Below, one piece after another: positions 45,526-56,193 of a stretch of DNA of 64,000 nucleotides (positions are counted from its first letter, which is position 1; every line of letters starts with the position of its first letter). The position numbers were made by a program, and so were the translations under genes. A model generated the notes under the pieces. It worked only from the letters and a program-made list of their open reading frames with translations. It made no database searches and was not told the origin of the DNA. This DNA comes from Thalassotalea marina (GTDB taxonomy: Bacteria; Pseudomonadota; Gammaproteobacteria; Enterobacterales; Alteromonadaceae), in the NCBI RefSeq assembly GCF_014656435.1, contig NZ_BNCK01000008.1, positions 1 to 64,000 of the forward strand, in the 5' to 3' direction.

Positions 45526-47385
45526 CTAAATTTTTTCCGGTTTACCTAAGTAATAACCTTGGCATCCATCAACAAATAACTTTTCTAAGGTAAACTTTTC
45601 TTCCTGACTTTCAACGCTTTCAGCTAACACGCTAATGCTTAACCTGTGTGCTAAATCAATCATTAAACGCAGGAAGTATTGGTTGTTTTTATCTTCATCG
45701 ATATCACGAGTATAGGTGCTATCCATTTTGATAAAGTCAGGCTTGAGATCTCGGAAAAATTTAAATGAGGTTAAGCCTACACCAAAACGCTCTACGGTAA
45801 TTCGAGCACCGGCTCGGTGCACCATGTCGATAAAACGTTTACTGGTTTTAATGTTTTGCTGCAAGCCATACTCAGTAATTTCAAACACAAGATTTGAACT
45901 GATTGCAGGGTCTCTTAATAGTCGTCTCTCTAACCAAATTAGAAAATGTTCGTCATGTATAGAGCGTGCACTAATATTGATGCCAAATTGTTGGTCAGTT
46001 AAGTTCTTTTCTTTGATTAGGCTAAATGCCTTATCGATAATCATGCGATCTATTTCAACAATTTTATCTAACTTTTCCGCCATAGCGAGAAATGATGCGG
46101 TAGGTAACATTTCTTCACTAGAATTTAAAAAACGTGCTAAAAATTCGCCATATACTTTGGTATTTCGAGAGTTCGGTTTAATTGGTTGTACTAACAAGGT
46201 GACACGTTGATTTTCTAATACGCTGTCGATCTCTTGTCGCCAGCTTTGGTTACCATAACTGGCACTTTTGCTTTCTAAAATGCTGCTATCAGTTTGAGAG
46301 TACCAGGCGTTTTTCTGTTTTGTTTGGGCAACACTAATACCGGTATCGGCTAACGCCAATAATTCGCCCAGAGGACTATCGCTAGTAAAGGCAACTAAGC
46401 CAGTATAGCCGACTGAATCTAAGTCTGATGCTCGTTGATAATCATTAAATTTGTTTGTTAAGTTATCAGCGAATGTCTCTGCTGCTTTAATGGTGACGTT
46501 GGGTAAAATACAGGCAAAATCTGAACTATTTAAACGAAATACAGCGCCACCTTTAATCCGGCTTATTTCATTTTTAATAATGTTGGCTACTTGGGTAATG
46601 TAGTTATCACCCTCTTTATAACCGTGAATTTGATTAATTGTTTGCAGCTCTGAGCATCGTGTGATTGTCAGCACACCAAACTCCATATTGTCATCTTTTG
46701 CTTCAAAGGATTGAACAAAACGAGTTCGATTATCAATTTGGGTTAATGGGTCTACGTATGCTTTATTTTCAAGCGTTGAGGTATTTTCTAAGTGGCCTGA
46801 CAGCAAGCTTTGGATCTCTTTGATACCTTGTTCAAGCTCAGGTAAGTCAAATGCTAATTGATGAGTAATTTCGCTATCATCACTAAAGGCTATTTTAATT
46901 TGTTGATTAATCTGTGTAACGATATTGCCGTAGCGTGAAATACTTACTCTTGCTGAAACTATTGCAAGTACCAACGAAAGTACTAAAACCACAGAAAATA
47001 CCACTAACATGAGGTTAACACTAGATGTTGGATTTAGTTGAAAGTTGATTGAAAGTTTTGATTTAGGGGCTGATATTTTTGTTGGTGTAGGCGCAAATAA
47101 ACTAGCAAGTGCTGATAGTTGAGATGTTTGATTAACGATAGCTTTCGACGTTGAATCTGTAATGCTTAATGATGAAAGCGTGTCGCTGTTTAACCAGAGT
47201 TGGCTTAATTGGGGCAGTGTTTGTTCGTCTACATTATCGACTGTAGTAGTTAATTGTTGACCAAACAAAGTTTGCTTTTCGGCTAGATTGCTTGATAGAA
47301 AAACACTTCCAATGGCCATAACGGCGATGTTAAAACAAACAGCTAGTGCAATATTGCGTAAAACTAATTGTGTAAATGTATACAT
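45526..47385 (-). CDS. csrD: CsrD-like degenerate GGDEF/EAL regulator of CsrB/C RNA decay
   Basis: A 619-residue membrane regulator: helices at about 12-32 and 125-145 flank a periplasmic loop, followed by a HAMP-like linker, a GGDEF-like domain (about 210-350) and an EAL-like domain (about 370-615). The active motifs are altered: SSDF stands where GGDEF/GGEEF is expected (RLNSSDFACIL), and EFL replaces EAL (VYGEFLARFL), so cyclic-di-GMP turnover is unlikely. This pattern and length fit CsrD, which directs RNase E to the CsrB/CsrC RNAs. A non-CsrD degenerate dual-domain protein is the alternative. Confidence 0.75.
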   Translation of the reverse strand: MYTFTQLVLRNIALAVCFNIAVMAIGSVFLSSNLAEKQTLFGQQLTTTVDNVDEQTLPQLSQLWLNSDTLSSLSITDSTSKAIVNQTSQLSALASLFAPTPTKISAPKSKLSINFQLNPTSSVNLMLVVFSVVLVLSLVLAIVSARVSISRYGNIVTQINQQIKIAFSDDSEITHQLAFDLPELEQGIKEIQSLLSGHLENTSTLENKAYVDPLTQIDNRTRFVQSFEAKDDNMEFGVLTITRCSELQTINQIHGYKEGDNYITQVANIIKNEISRIKGGAVFRLNSSDFACILPNVTIKAAETFADNLTNKFNDYQRASDLDSVGYTGLVAFTSDSPLGELLALADTGISVAQTKQKNAWYSQTDSSILESKSASYGNQSWRQEIDSVLENQRVTLLVQPIKPNSRNTKVYGEFLARFLNSSEEMLPTASFLAMAEKLDKIVEIDRMIIDKAFSLIKEKNLTDQQFGINISARSIHDEHFLIWLERRLLRDPAISSNLVFEITEYGLQQNIKTSKRFIDMVHRAGARITVERFGVGLTSFKFFRDLKPDFIKMDSTYTRDIDEDKNNQYFLRLMIDLAHRLSISVLAESVESQEEKFTLEKLFVDGCQGYYLGKPEKI

Positions 47386-47410
47386 ATCAGCCCTTGAAAA
47401 TTCACCACTA

Positions 47411-47435
47411 ATACCAAATTTAATTGAGTTGGTAT
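47411..47435. repeat. Short palindrome related to the MITE-like element ends
   Basis: A 25-bp sequence with ATACCAA/TTGGTAT arms is nearly the same as the right end of the element at 22872-23135 (shared TTTAATTGAGTTGGTAT). It may be an internally deleted copy or a solo end. Confidence 0.6.
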
Positions 47436-47619
47436 AACAACATAACTTACTTTAAAGACAAACGTTTAGCGCTAAAATCACAGCCACATAACAAAGTTAT
47501 AACATGAAATGTTCTACAATACTAACATCTGAATGTCTTCGAGGTTAGGCGTGTGGCACCTACTTGCTATTAATTATTCATTTTAATCGGTAAATTCCTA
47601 GCTTTTTGGGGTTAGTCCC

Positions 47620-47648
47620 TTGCGCTTATTGTGTCATCGCTATATAAT
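47620..47648 (+). promoter_or_regulatory. Sigma-70 promoter of the rimP-nusA-infB operon
   Basis: TTGCGC (47620-47625) and a consensus TATAAT (47643-47648) are 17 bp apart. Transcription should start near 47655, giving a leader of about 230 nt before rimP. Confidence 0.8.
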
Positions 47649-47654
47649 CGGCGG

Positions 47655-47883
47655 CAACTTTTTCGGTACGGTAAAAACACTGAAGGCGAATATTGAAATT
47701 TTCATATTCGTTATTACTTTATCGAATAGACGATAATGTTATCGTCAGACATTGCGGGCTTCAGTGTAATAGGCCCCGTAATGGGGTTTTTTTGTACTTT
47801 TTATAAAGTACTTACAGCATGAATTATCGCTGGGCTTAAAGCCCTTTTTTTGTTTCTGAACACTAGAAAATTGGAGAAAGTGA
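47655..47883 (+). ncRNA. Structured leader of the rimP operon with internal terminator
   Basis: The leader holds a GACGATAA/TTATCGTC hairpin (47729-47746), an upstream CGAATAT/ATATTCG hairpin, then CCCC-gtaat-GGGG followed by seven Ts (47774-47793), and finally GGGC/GCCC plus seven Ts shortly before rimP. Two terminator-like structures inside a leader suggest attenuation. Premature-terminator leaders before rimP have been described in enterobacteria; homology here is not shown. No tRNA such as metY is present. Confidence 0.6.
47774..47793 (+). terminator. Intrinsic terminator within the rimP leader
   Basis: A 4-bp GC stem with a 5-nt loop and a 7-T tail, about 90 bp before rimP. GGGC at 47755-47758 could pair with the terminator's CCC arm as an anti-terminator. 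Confidence 0.65.
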
Positions 47884-48342
47884 TTGGCTAAATTTGAAGA
47901 CAAGTTAACAGAAATGCTTAGACCGGCCGTTGACGCAACAGGCAAAGAGTTACTAGGTGTAGAGTTTGTTAGTGCAGGCAAACATTCTATTTTGCGCGTG
48001 TTTATTGATCACGAGCAAGGCATTACTGTCGATGATTGTGCGGAAGTTAGTCATTCTGTGAGTGCCATACTCGATGTAGAAGATCCAATAAGTACGGAAT
48101 ACAACTTAGAAGTATCGTCACCTGGGTTAGATAGACCGCTATTTTCTTTAGCGCACTATCAAGAAGTTATCGGTGAAGTGGTCAATGTCAAACTTAACAT
48201 GCCACTGAATGGCCGCCGTAAATTTAAAGGTGAATTAAAAGCGATCGAGAATGATGTATTAGTCGTTGTAGTAGACGGTGAATCTTATGAACTTATCTTT
48301 AGCAATATAGATAAGGGCAATTTGGTCCCACAGTTTAACTAA
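47884..48342 (+). CDS. rimP: Ribosome maturation factor RimP
   Basis: A 152-residue protein needed for 30S subunit maturation. The two-domain family layout is clear: LLGVEFVSAGKHSILRVFID and DDCAEVSHSVSAILDVEDPI in the N-terminal domain, EVSSPGLDRPLF linking to the C-terminal beta-barrel. The start is TTG 47884 after GGAGAAAG. First gene of rimP-nusA-infB, 39 bp before nusA. Confidence 0.95.
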   Translation: MAKFEDKLTEMLRPAVDATGKELLGVEFVSAGKHSILRVFIDHEQGITVDDCAEVSHSVSAILDVEDPISTEYNLEVSSPGLDRPLFSLAHYQEVIGEVVNVKLNMPLNGRRKFKGELKAIENDVLVVVVDGESYELIFSNIDKGNLVPQFN

Positions 48343-48381
48343 TCAATGTAGTGAAAACGAATTTTATAAAGGCAAAGTAGC

Positions 48382-49878
48382 ATGAGTAAGGAAGTATTAC
48401 TGGTTGTAGATGCCGTTTCAAATGAAAAAGCATTACCGCGTGAAAGCATTTTTCTAGCAATGGAAACAGCATTAGAAACAGCAACAAAGAAAAAATATGA
48501 GGGTGATATTGCCGTAAGAGTATCAATCGACCGTAAAACTGGTGAGTTTGATACTTTTAGACGTTGGTTAGTGGTGGAAGATTCAGAAGCTCCGATGGAA
48601 AATCCATATGCGGAAATCGGTCTAGCAGCGGCGCAATACGAAGAGCCTGAAATCCAACTTGGTGATTATGTTGAAGAACAAATTGAATCAATCAAGTTTG
48701 ACCGTATTACCACACAAACGGCTAAGCAAGTTATCGTACAAAAAGTACGTGAAGCTGAGCGTGCACTTATTGTTGATTCATACCAAGATCAAGTGGGTGA
48801 GTTAATTACGGGTGTTGTTAAAAAAGCGAGTCGCGATAGCGTAATTTTAGATTTAGGTAACAATGCAGAAGCGATTATTTATCGTGACGACATGTTACCA
48901 CGCGAAGTTTTCCGTCCGGGTGACCGTGTACGTGGTTTACTTTATGCGATTAAACCTGAAGCTCGCGGCGCACAGTTATTTGTTTCACGCACTAAACCTG
49001 AAATGCTTATTGAGCTTTTCCGTGTTGAAGTACCTGAAATTGGTGAAGAAATGCTTGAGATCCGTGGCGCTGCTCGTGATCCAGGCTCTCGCGCAAAAAT
49101 TGCCGTTAAGTCTAATGACAAGCGCATCGACCCTGTGGGTGCATGTGTTGGTATGCGTGGTTCACGTGTACAAGCCGTGTCAGGTGAACTTGGCGGTGAA
49201 CGTGTAGATATCGTGCTATTTGATGACAATCCAGCACAGTTTGTTATCAATGCTATGGCGCCTGCGGAAGTTGCATCAATTATTGTTGATGAAGACAGAC
49301 GCACAATGGATATTGCTGTTGAAGAAGGTAATTTAGCAATGGCAATTGGCCGAAACGGCCAAAACGTACGTTTAGCAAGCAACCTAACAGGTTGGGAGCT
49401 AAATGTAATGACAGTGGAAGATATGACAGCTAAGCATCAAGCTGAAAATGACAAGGTATTAAACCTGTTTACTGAAAAGCTTGATATTGATGATGATTTT
49501 GCCACGTTACTGGTTGAAGAGGGTTTTACCTCGTTAGAAGAAATTGCATACGTACCAGTGGCTGAGCTGTTAGAAATTGATGGCATGGATGAAGACATCG
49601 TAGAAGAGCTTCGCGAGCGAGCAAAAGCGGCGTTAACAACGCAAGCACTTGCAAGTGAAGAATCATTAGAAAATGCAGAACCAGCAGATGATTTATTAAA
49701 TCTAGAAGGTATGGAACGTCACCTTGCTTTTGTTTTAGCAAGTCGTGGTGTTGCAACACTTGAAGACCTTGCGGAACAAGGTGTTGATGATATTTCAGAT
49801 ATTGAAGAGCTTGACGAAGAAAAAGCAGGACAGCTTATCATGGCTGCTCGTAACATTTGTTGGTTTAACGAAGAATAA
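48382..49878 (+). CDS. nusA: Transcription termination/antitermination factor NusA
   Basis: A 498-residue RNA-polymerase-binding factor: N-terminal domain (1-130), S1 domain (about 135-200, [19 protein letters not shown]), KH1 and KH2 ([36 protein letters not shown]) and two acidic C-terminal repeats ([33 protein letters not shown]) typical of gammaproteobacteria. Length matches E. coli (495). Confidence 0.97.
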   Translation: MSKEVLLVVDAVSNEKALPRESIFLAMETALETATKKKYEGDIAVRVSIDRKTGEFDTFRRWLVVEDSEAPMENPYAEIGLAAAQYEEPEIQLGDYVEEQIESIKFDRITTQTAKQVIVQKVREAERALIVDSYQDQVGELITGVVKKASRDSVILDLGNNAEAIIYRDDMLPREVFRPGDRVRGLLYAIKPEARGAQLFVSRTKPEMLIELFRVEVPEIGEEMLEIRGAARDPGSRAKIAVKSNDKRIDPVGACVGMRGSRVQAVSGELGGERVDIVLFDDNPAQFVINAMAPAEVASIIVDEDRRTMDIAVEEGNLAMAIGRNGQNVRLASNLTGWELNVMTVEDMTAKHQAENDKVLNLFTEKLDIDDDFATLLVEEGFTSLEEIAYVPVAELLEIDGMDEDIVEELRERAKAALTTQALASEESLENAEPADDLLNLEGMERHLAFVLASRGVATLEDLAEQGVDDISDIEELDEEKAGQLIMAARNICWFNEE

Positions 49879-49899
49879 TCACCGGGGGAACACAATAAG

Positions 49900-52569
49900 A
49901 TGGCATCGGTAACAGTAGAACAACTTGCCAGTGAAATAGGTGCACCGGTCGAGAGATTGGTTAGTCAATTGGCAGATATTGGTATTTCAAAATCTGCTCA
50001 AGATAATATTACTGAACAAGAAAAAGAGTCATTGTTGGAACATTTGAAAAAACAACATGGTGATGACTCTGCGGCTCAACCAAGCAAAATGACCCTAAGC
50101 CGTAAGAAAAAATCTACGCTTGTACTTGGTAGCGGCAGCAAAGCTAAGTCAGTGCAAGTTGAAGTGCGTAAGAAGCGTACTTATGTAAAACGCAGTGATC
50201 TTGAGGAACAGCAATTTGCTGAAGCTCAAGCAAAAGCGGAAGAAGAAGAAAAAGCACGCGCAGAAGCTGAAGCTCAGGCGAAAGCTGAAGCAGAAGCGAA
50301 AGCAAAAGCTGAGGCAGAAGCAAAAGCAAAAGCCGATGCAGAAGCTAAGGCAAAAGCTGATGCAGAAGCAAAAGCAGAAGCCGATCGCAAAGCTAAAGAG
50401 GCAGCTCGTGCTAAAGCGGCAGAAATTGAACAAGCTAAAGTGTCTGAACCAGTAGAAAGCGAAGAAGCTCGTATTCTTCGTGAACAAGCTGAAAAAGAAG
50501 CTGCAGTAAAAGCCGAAGCTGAGGCAAAAGCTGCTGCAGAAGCTGCACGTAAATTAGCTGAAGAAAATGAAGCGCGCTGGAAAGCTGAAGAAGCTGAACG
50601 TAAAGCACATGAAAACGACGTTGTACACGTTACTTCATCTAAGTATGCACAAGAAGCAGAAGATGCTGTTGATGCTGAAGAAGAGGGAAATCGTCGCCGT
50701 CGTAAGAAAAAGAAAAAGCCGGAAGAAAAGCCAGTTACCATAGGTAAGGGCAAGAAGAAAACACTATCAGCACCGAAGAGCTTAAAACACGGTTTCCAAA
50801 AACCTGTTGAAGCAAAAACGAAAGAAGTTCGCATTAGTGAGACTATTTCTGTTGCTGAGTTAGCAAATAAGATGGCCGTTAAAGGTGCTGAAGTTGTTAA
50901 AGTGATGTTCAAAATGGGTGCTATGGCAACCATTAACCAAGTGATTGACCAAGAAACAGCTGCACTTGTTGCAGAAGAAATGGGTCATAACGTGATTTTA
51001 GTGAAAGAGAATGCGCTTGAAGAAGCGGTACTTTCAGATCGCGGTGATGCAGGTGAAGCAATTACACGTGCTCCAGTTGTGACTATTATGGGCCATGTTG
51101 ACCACGGTAAAACATCATTACTTGACTATATTCGTGAAGCTAAAGTAGCAGCAGGCGAAGCTGGTGGTATTACGCAACATATTGGTGCATACCATGTTGA
51201 GACTGAAGGTGGCATGGTTACCTTCTTAGATACTCCAGGTCACGCTGCGTTTACAGCTATGCGTTCACGTGGTGCTAAAGCGACAGATATCGTAATTATC
51301 GTTGTAGCGGCAGATGATGGTGTAATGCCTCAAACCATTGAAGCTATTCAGCATGCTAAAGCGGCGAATGCGCCTATTATCATCGCTGTAAACAAAATGG
51401 ATAAAGAAACGGCTGATCCAGATCGTGTTAAAACTGAATTGTCACAACACGACGTTATCCCAGAAGACTGGGGTGGTGATGTACAGTTTGTTCATGTATC
51501 AGCAAAAACTGGTTTAGGTATTGATGAACTTCTAGATGCCGTATTGTTACAATCTGAAGTATTAGAGTTAACTGCTGTTATTGACCAAATGGCAACGGGT
51601 GTTGTTGTTGAATCTAAACTTGATAAAGGCCGTGGTCCAGTTGCGACTATCCTTGTTCAAGAAGGTACTTTAAGACAAGGTGACATCGTTTTATGTGGTC
51701 TTGAGTACGGTCGTGTACGTGCTATGCGTGACGAACTAGGTAGACAAATTGATTCTGCTGGGCCATCAATTCCGGTAGAGATTTTAGGTCTTTCTGGTGT
51801 ACCTCAATCAGGTGATGAAGCAACTGTTGTTAAAGATGAGAAGAAGGCTCGTGAAGTAGCGCTTTATCGTCAAGGCAAATTCCGCGATGTTAAACTAGCT
51901 CGTCAACAAAAAGCGAAATTGGAGAACATGTTCTCTGATATGGCAGAAGGCGAAGTATCAGAAGTTAACGTGGTACTTAAGTCTGACGTACAAGGTTCAT
52001 TGGAAGCAATTTCAGACGCTCTTGTGAAGCTATCAACTGATGAAGTAAAAGTGAAAATCATTGGCTCTGGTGTTGGTGGTATCACAGAAACTGACGCATC
52101 GCTTGCGGCAGCTTCTAACGCTATCGTTGTTGGTTTTAACGTTCGTGCTGACGCATCTGCTCGCCGAGTGATTGAATCAGAAGGCGTAGACTTACGTTAC
52201 TACAGCGTAATTTATCATCTAATTGATGAAGTTAAGCAGGCAATGAGTGGTTTACTTGCTCCAGAATTCAAGCAAGAAATCATTGGTTTAGCTGAAGTGC
52301 GTGACGTATTTAAATCACCAAAAATTGGTGCAATTGCAGGTTGTATGGTAACAGAGGGTATCATCAAGCGTAATAATCCAATCCGTGTACTTCGCGATAA
52401 CGTTGTTATTTATGAAGGTGAGCTTGAGTCATTACGTCGCTTTAAAGATGACGTACAAGAAGTTCGTAACGGTACTGAGTGTGGTATCGGTGTTAAGAAC
52501 TACAATGACGTAAGAGTTGGTGACCAAATCGAAGTTTACGAAGTAGTGGAAGTGAAAAGAACACTATAA
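49900..52569 (+). CDS. infB: Translation initiation factor IF-2
   Basis: An 889-residue GTPase that places initiator tRNA on the ribosome. The N-terminal domain (1-50) is followed by a long Ala/Glu/Lys coiled helix of [14 protein letters not shown]-like repeats (about 105-240), a basic RRRRKKKKK patch, then the G domain ([12 protein letters not shown] near 395; [12 protein letters not shown]) and the C-terminal tRNA-binding domains. Length matches E. coli IF2-alpha (890). Shorter forms from internal starts, as in E. coli, are possible. Confidence 0.97.
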   Translation: MASVTVEQLASEIGAPVERLVSQLADIGISKSAQDNITEQEKESLLEHLKKQHGDDSAAQPSKMTLSRKKKSTLVLGSGSKAKSVQVEVRKKRTYVKRSDLEEQQFAEAQAKAEEEEKARAEAEAQAKAEAEAKAKAEAEAKAKADAEAKAKADAEAKAEADRKAKEAARAKAAEIEQAKVSEPVESEEARILREQAEKEAAVKAEAEAKAAAEAARKLAEENEARWKAEEAERKAHENDVVHVTSSKYAQEAEDAVDAEEEGNRRRRKKKKKPEEKPVTIGKGKKKTLSAPKSLKHGFQKPVEAKTKEVRISETISVAELANKMAVKGAEVVKVMFKMGAMATINQVIDQETAALVAEEMGHNVILVKENALEEAVLSDRGDAGEAITRAPVVTIMGHVDHGKTSLLDYIREAKVAAGEAGGITQHIGAYHVETEGGMVTFLDTPGHAAFTAMRSRGAKATDIVIIVVAADDGVMPQTIEAIQHAKAANAPIIIAVNKMDKETADPDRVKTELSQHDVIPEDWGGDVQFVHVSAKTGLGIDELLDAVLLQSEVLELTAVIDQMATGVVVESKLDKGRGPVATILVQEGTLRQGDIVLCGLEYGRVRAMRDELGRQIDSAGPSIPVEILGLSGVPQSGDEATVVKDEKKAREVALYRQGKFRDVKLARQQKAKLENMFSDMAEGEVSEVNVVLKSDVQGSLEAISDALVKLSTDEVKVKIIGSGVGGITETDASLAAASNAIVVGFNVRADASARRVIESEGVDLRYYSVIYHLIDEVKQAMSGLLAPEFKQEIIGLAEVRDVFKSPKIGAIAGCMVTEGIIKRNNPIRVLRDNVVIYEGELESLRRFKDDVQEVRNGTECGIGVKNYNDVRVGDQIEVYEVVEVKRTL

Positions 52570-52604
52570 TGTGTTAACTTTTACTTAAGTAATTTACATC
52601 AAAT

Positions 52605-52625
52605 GGGGGCTTTGCCCCCGTTTTT
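52605..52625 (+). terminator. Terminator-like hairpin between infB and rbfA
   Basis: GGGGGC/GCCCCC with a 3-nt loop, then GTTTTT. It could limit read-through into rbfA-truB. Confidence 0.8.
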
Positions 52626-52650
52626 ATCTGAGTATTTCAAAGGGGTTTCT

Positions 52651-53037
52651 ATGAGCAGAGATTTTTCTCGCACCGACCGAGTAGGTCAAGAAATTCAAAA
52701 AGAAGTGGCGATGATCATTCAACGCGAAGTGAAAGATCCTCGTATGGGCATGGTCACCGTGAACGCGGTAGAAGTGACGCGCGATCTTGCCTACGCTACT
52801 ATCTATGTAACGTTTTTTACTCTTGAAGGGCAAAACGTTGAACAATCAATTGAATTGTTAAACGAAGCATCAGGCTTTATTCGTGGCTTATTAGCAAAAC
52901 GCATAAAAGCACGTATTATGCCTGAACTACGCTTTGTCTATGATAAATCAATGATTGAAGGTGTGCGCATGTCAAGCCTTGTAGATCAAGCGGTCGCGTC
53001 TGATCAACAAAAGAAAAATGATAAAGGTGATGCGTAG
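52651..53037 (+). CDS. rbfA: Ribosome-binding factor A
   Basis: A 128-residue KH-fold 30S assembly factor with family segments RTDRVGQEIQKEVA, VTVNAVEVTRDLAYATIYVT and LRFVYDKSMIEG. ATG 52651 follows AAAGGGG; upstream in-frame codons overlap the terminator and are not used. Its stop is directly followed by the truB ATG. Confidence 0.95.
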   Translation: MSRDFSRTDRVGQEIQKEVAMIIQREVKDPRMGMVTVNAVEVTRDLAYATIYVTFFTLEGQNVEQSIELLNEASGFIRGLLAKRIKARIMPELRFVYDKSMIEGVRMSSLVDQAVASDQQKKNDKGDA

Positions 53038-53985
53038 ATGGCAAAACGCAGAAAGGGCAGGCCAGTCAATGGGATTGTTCTGCTTGATAAGCCGTATGAC
53101 ATTTCGTCTAATAATGCGTTGCAAAAAGTAAAGCGTATTTACTTTGCACAAAAAGCAGGTCACACCGGTGCACTTGATCCGTTAGCAACGGGGATGTTGC
53201 CTGTTTGTTTGGGCGAAGCGACTAAGTTTTCTCAGTTTTTACTCGATACAGACAAAACGTATCAAGTCACAGCAAAACTTGGTGTAAGAACAACGACAAG
53301 TGATCTCGATGGTGAAGTGGTATCAACAAAACCTGTTGATGTTTCAGAAGCAGCCTTGATAGCAGCTTTAGACACCTTTCGTGGTAAAACTCAGCAAATA
53401 CCTTCGATGTATTCAGCGTTAAAATACCAAGGTCAGCCTTTGTATAAATATGCAAGAGAAGGTATTGAAGTTCCTCGAGAGTCTCGTGAAATCGAAGTGT
53501 TTCAGCTCGATTTATTACGCTTTGAGGGTGATGAAGTTGATCTTGAGTTACACGTATCTAAAGGCACTTATATTCGAACCATTATTGATGATTTAGGTGA
53601 ATTTTTAGGTTGTGGGGCACATGTTGCTGCCTTGAGACGTGTTGCAGTTGGAAGTTACCCTAGAGAAAAAATGGTAACGCTAGAACAACTTGAACATTTA
53701 CTTGAACAAGCAAGAGGCAATGAACAGTCACCATCTGAGTTGCTCGATCCACTGTTATTACCGATGAATACTGCAGTGGTTGATTTGCCGAAAGTATCTG
53801 TTGACCCGATGAGTGCATCATTTTTAAGAAATGGTAATCCAGTTCAAGCGTCAAGCTGTCCTGTTGAAGGTAATGTGCAGGTATATATTGAGCATGAAGA
53901 TGAACAAGAGTTTATAGGCGTCGGTGTGATCGACGATAATGGCTTAGTGGCTCCTAAACGAATTACCGTGATCAGTGAGCAATAA
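53038..53985 (+). CDS. truB: tRNA pseudouridine(55) synthase TruB
   Basis: A 315-residue enzyme that makes pseudouridine at position 55 of tRNAs. The catalytic Asp is in [20 protein letters not shown] (near residue 48); [17 protein letters not shown] and [20 protein letters not shown] are further signatures. The C-terminal domain is typical. It starts at the base after the rbfA stop. Confidence 0.96.
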   Translation: MAKRRKGRPVNGIVLLDKPYDISSNNALQKVKRIYFAQKAGHTGALDPLATGMLPVCLGEATKFSQFLLDTDKTYQVTAKLGVRTTTSDLDGEVVSTKPVDVSEAALIAALDTFRGKTQQIPSMYSALKYQGQPLYKYAREGIEVPRESREIEVFQLDLLRFEGDEVDLELHVSKGTYIRTIIDDLGEFLGCGAHVAALRRVAVGSYPREKMVTLEQLEHLLEQARGNEQSPSELLDPLLLPMNTAVVDLPKVSVDPMSASFLRNGNPVQASSCPVEGNVQVYIEHEDEQEFIGVGVIDDNGLVAPKRITVISEQ

Positions 53986-53991
53986 ATTAGA

Positions 53992-54019
53992 TTGCTTTGT
54001 TGCTAAATACTGATAGAAT
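53992..54019 (+). promoter_or_regulatory. Probable rpsO promoter
   Basis: TTGCTT and TAGAAT are 16 bp apart, about 80 bp before the rpsO start. The leader between would allow the translational autoregulation known for S15. Confidence 0.6.
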
Positions 54020-54097
54020 ACGCGCTCTTTTGAACGTCTTGCTGAGTTAGTGTTCGGCTTGACGCGATTGTTAAACACTAAAATTAAGGTACATATT

Positions 54098-54367
54098 ATG
54101 TCTTTAAATGCTGAACAAAAAGCTGCTATCGTAGCGGAATATGCGACTAAAGAAGGTGACACAGGTTCTTCTGAAGTTCAAGTTGCTTTGTTAACTACAC
54201 AAATCAACCACCTACAAGGTCACTTCAAAGCACACATCCATGATCACCACTCACGTCGTGGTTTATTACGCATGGTTAGCCAACGTCGTAAGCTTTTAGA
54301 CTACTTAAAGCGTAAAGATGTTGAGCGTTACTCAGCGTTAATCGCTAAATTAGGTCTACGTCGTTAA
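54098..54367 (+). CDS. rpsO: 30S ribosomal protein S15
   Basis: An 89-residue ribosomal protein that binds 16S rRNA, with the signature [20 protein letters not shown] and [23 protein letters not shown] 54098 gives the standard N-terminus ([11 protein letters not shown]); an upstream in-frame start would add 16 residues not found in the family. It is followed by a terminator and not by pnp. Confidence 0.97.
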   Translation: MSLNAEQKAAIVAEYATKEGDTGSSEVQVALLTTQINHLQGHFKAHIHDHHSRRGLLRMVSQRRKLLDYLKRKDVERYSALIAKLGLRR

Positions 54368-54388
54368 TCGATGTCCTGATATTGAAAA

Positions 54389-54411
54389 AGGAGCCGAATG
54401 GCTCCTTTTTT
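54389..54411 (+). terminator. Rho-independent terminator of rpsO
   Basis: GGAGCC/GGCTCC with a 4-nt loop and seven Ts, preceded by an A-run, so it may also serve the convergent gene. Confidence 0.92.
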
Positions 54412-54435
54412 GATCTTGGAGAATAAATTTTTGAT

Positions 54436-55041
54436 TTATTCGCCTAGTTCCAGTGCGATCGCTTCGACTATTTTTTCAGGCGCGCCAATGTATAAGTTGT
54501 GATTTAACAACACTAATTCATCGTCAACGGCTAATAGCAGAGCAGGAATAGCTTGTGTGCCGATAATTTGTTGGATTTCGTCAATATCACCTAAAGCGAA
54601 TTCAGCTTCTTTTGCCATGGCGTCAGTTTTTAAACATTTGCCTGGTGGCGACAATTTGTATGCCTCTATTATTTCTGAAAGCTCTTCAACGTTCTGCAGT
54701 GCTTTACCTTCGACAAAAATAGCTTTTTGAATTGCATTAAGTAAGGTTAGCGATTTACCTTGTGCTTTTTGTTCAACCCAGCTCATTACGTTAGCAACTA
54801 ATGTGGCGTTAAACTTTTTGTCACATTGCTCCATATAGTTATTGGAAAATTCTACATTTGATAACGCTTTTACTTGATTAATTGTGTCATTATCGATTGA
54901 AAAATCACCATCAAAATGGCAAGCGTGCAGCGTGTGAATATTAATATCTGATCTCGCTTGTGCGACTGCATTGAGTAAAGGGGTTGCCGCGTAACTCCAC
55001 GGGCAGTGGCTGTCGTAAATAAAGTAAAGTTCTAAGGCCAT
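54436..55041 (-). CDS. DsbA-family thioredoxin-fold protein (cytosolic)
   Basis: A 201-residue DsbA-like protein without a signal peptide. A thioredoxin-type CPWS motif (YDSHCPWSYAATPLL, near residue 13) has a single Cys, and the helical insertion and a cis-Pro segment (TQAIPALLLAVDD) complete the fold. A Ser in the second position points to a glutathione-dependent isomerase or transferase (FrnE/hydroxychromene isomerase-like) rather than a disulfide oxidase. It sits alone between rpsO and rpsB on the opposite strand. Function unknown. Confidence 0.75.
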   Translation of the reverse strand: MALELYFIYDSHCPWSYAATPLLNAVAQARSDINIHTLHACHFDGDFSIDNDTINQVKALSNVEFSNNYMEQCDKKFNATLVANVMSWVEQKAQGKSLTLLNAIQKAIFVEGKALQNVEELSEIIEAYKLSPPGKCLKTDAMAKEAEFALGDIDEIQQIIGTQAIPALLLAVDDELVLLNHNLYIGAPEKIVEAIALELGE

Positions 55042-55259
55042 TGTAACTATTTATTCGTTTAAAAAATTGGCGTTATTTTAACTGTTGTCATAGTTCTCTG
55101 TACAATATTTTCTCGTATTAGTTCTACCGTTTTAAATTTATCAGCGAACATCCATTTAACGGTCCCCAGTAAATTCACGAAATATAGAAAGTGTCAAAAG
55201 TCGTTCTATGTCGTTGTGTTATCCAAAATAACAATAGAATTTAAGCTGTGGATGTGGTA
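55042..55259. other. Intergenic region upstream of the rpsB leader
   Basis: No gene seen. It should contain the divergent promoters for the DsbA-family gene and rpsB; TATAAA at 55258-55263 is a possible rpsB -10 element, without a convincing -35. Confidence 0.4.
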
Positions 55260-55444
55260 TAAAGTGCGCCGCTGAAACTGGGTCTGGATACAAGTTACTT
55301 GTTTTCTGCTTAAGTTCGGTGACTGGTTGTACCAAAAAGGTACTTTTAAATAAACTCACATACATCTAGCAAAGATATATCGGGGTGCGCATTTAGCGTC
55401 GAATATATTGGGTGTATGAACGCTTAACCCCAAAGGAAAATATT
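55260..55444 (+). promoter_or_regulatory. rpsB leader, candidate S2 autoregulatory RNA
   Basis: A leader of about 180 nt ends in a structured block: GGGGTGCGCATTTAGCG near 55382 can pair with CGCTTAACCCC near 55422, just before the AAAGGA ribosome binding site. Gammaproteobacterial rpsB leaders carry a conserved structure through which S2 represses its own synthesis; the GGGGTGCGC/CGCTTAACCCC pairing fits that idea. Confidence 0.6.
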
Positions 55445-56173
55445 ATGCCAAACGTATCTATGCGTGACATGCTTAAAGCAGGTGTTCACTTCGGTCACAA
55501 AACTCGCTACTGGAACCCAAAAATGAAGTCTTACATTTTTGGTGCTCGTGATAAAGTTCATATCATTAACTTAGAGCAAACTGTTCCTATGTTCAACGAA
55601 GCTTTAGCTTTCATTTCTGGCGTTTCTGCTAAGAAAGGTAAAGTATTATTTGTTGGTACTAAGCGCGCTGCAAGCGAAGCGATCAAAGAAGCTGCTCTTA
55701 AGAGTGACCAATACTACGTTAACCACCGCTGGTTAGGTGGTATGTTGACTAACTGGAAAACAGTTCGTCAATCTATCAAGCGTCTTAAAGACTTAGAAAC
55801 TCAAAGCACTGACGGTACTTTCGAAGCGTTAACTAAGAAAGAAGCGTTAATGCGTACTCGTGAAATGGATAAGCTTGAGAAGAGCTTAGGTGGTATCAAG
55901 AACATGGGTGGTTTACCTGACGTTCTTTTCATCATCGATGCTGATCACGAGCACATTGCGATTAAAGAAGCGAACAACCTAGGTATTCCAGTAATTGCTG
56001 TAGTTGATACTAACTCAAACCCTGATGGCGTTGATTACATCATCCCTGGTAACGACGACGCGATCCGTGCAGTAAGCCTATACACTGAATCAGCTGCAAA
56101 CGCTGTTTTAGAAGGTCGTGAGAAAGACATCGTTGTTCAAGCTGAAAAAGACGGCTTCGTAGAAGCTGAGTAA
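55445..56173 (+). CDS. rpsB: 30S ribosomal protein S2
   Basis: A 242-residue ribosomal protein with signatures [20 protein letters not shown] and [19 protein letters not shown], and [22 protein letters not shown] 55445 after AAAGGAAAA gives the standard start; the upstream in-frame codons belong to the leader. First gene of rpsB-tsf. Confidence 0.97.
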   Translation: MPNVSMRDMLKAGVHFGHKTRYWNPKMKSYIFGARDKVHIINLEQTVPMFNEALAFISGVSAKKGKVLFVGTKRAASEAIKEAALKSDQYYVNHRWLGGMLTNWKTVRQSIKRLKDLETQSTDGTFEALTKKEALMRTREMDKLEKSLGGIKNMGGLPDVLFIIDADHEHIAIKEANNLGIPVIAVVDTNSNPDGVDYIIPGNDDAIRAVSLYTESAANAVLEGREKDIVVQAEKDGFVEAE

Positions 56174-56193
56174 TTCAGTCTTTTCTAACGCGA

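Noticed and set aside
47550-47760. Expected metY-type tRNA upstream of rimP
   Set aside because: No cloverleaf or CCA end could be drawn; the segment is better read as promoter and leader.
50149-50933. Several open frames on both strands over the infB coiled-coil region
   Set aside because: Shadows of the Glu/Ala/Lys repeats of IF-2.
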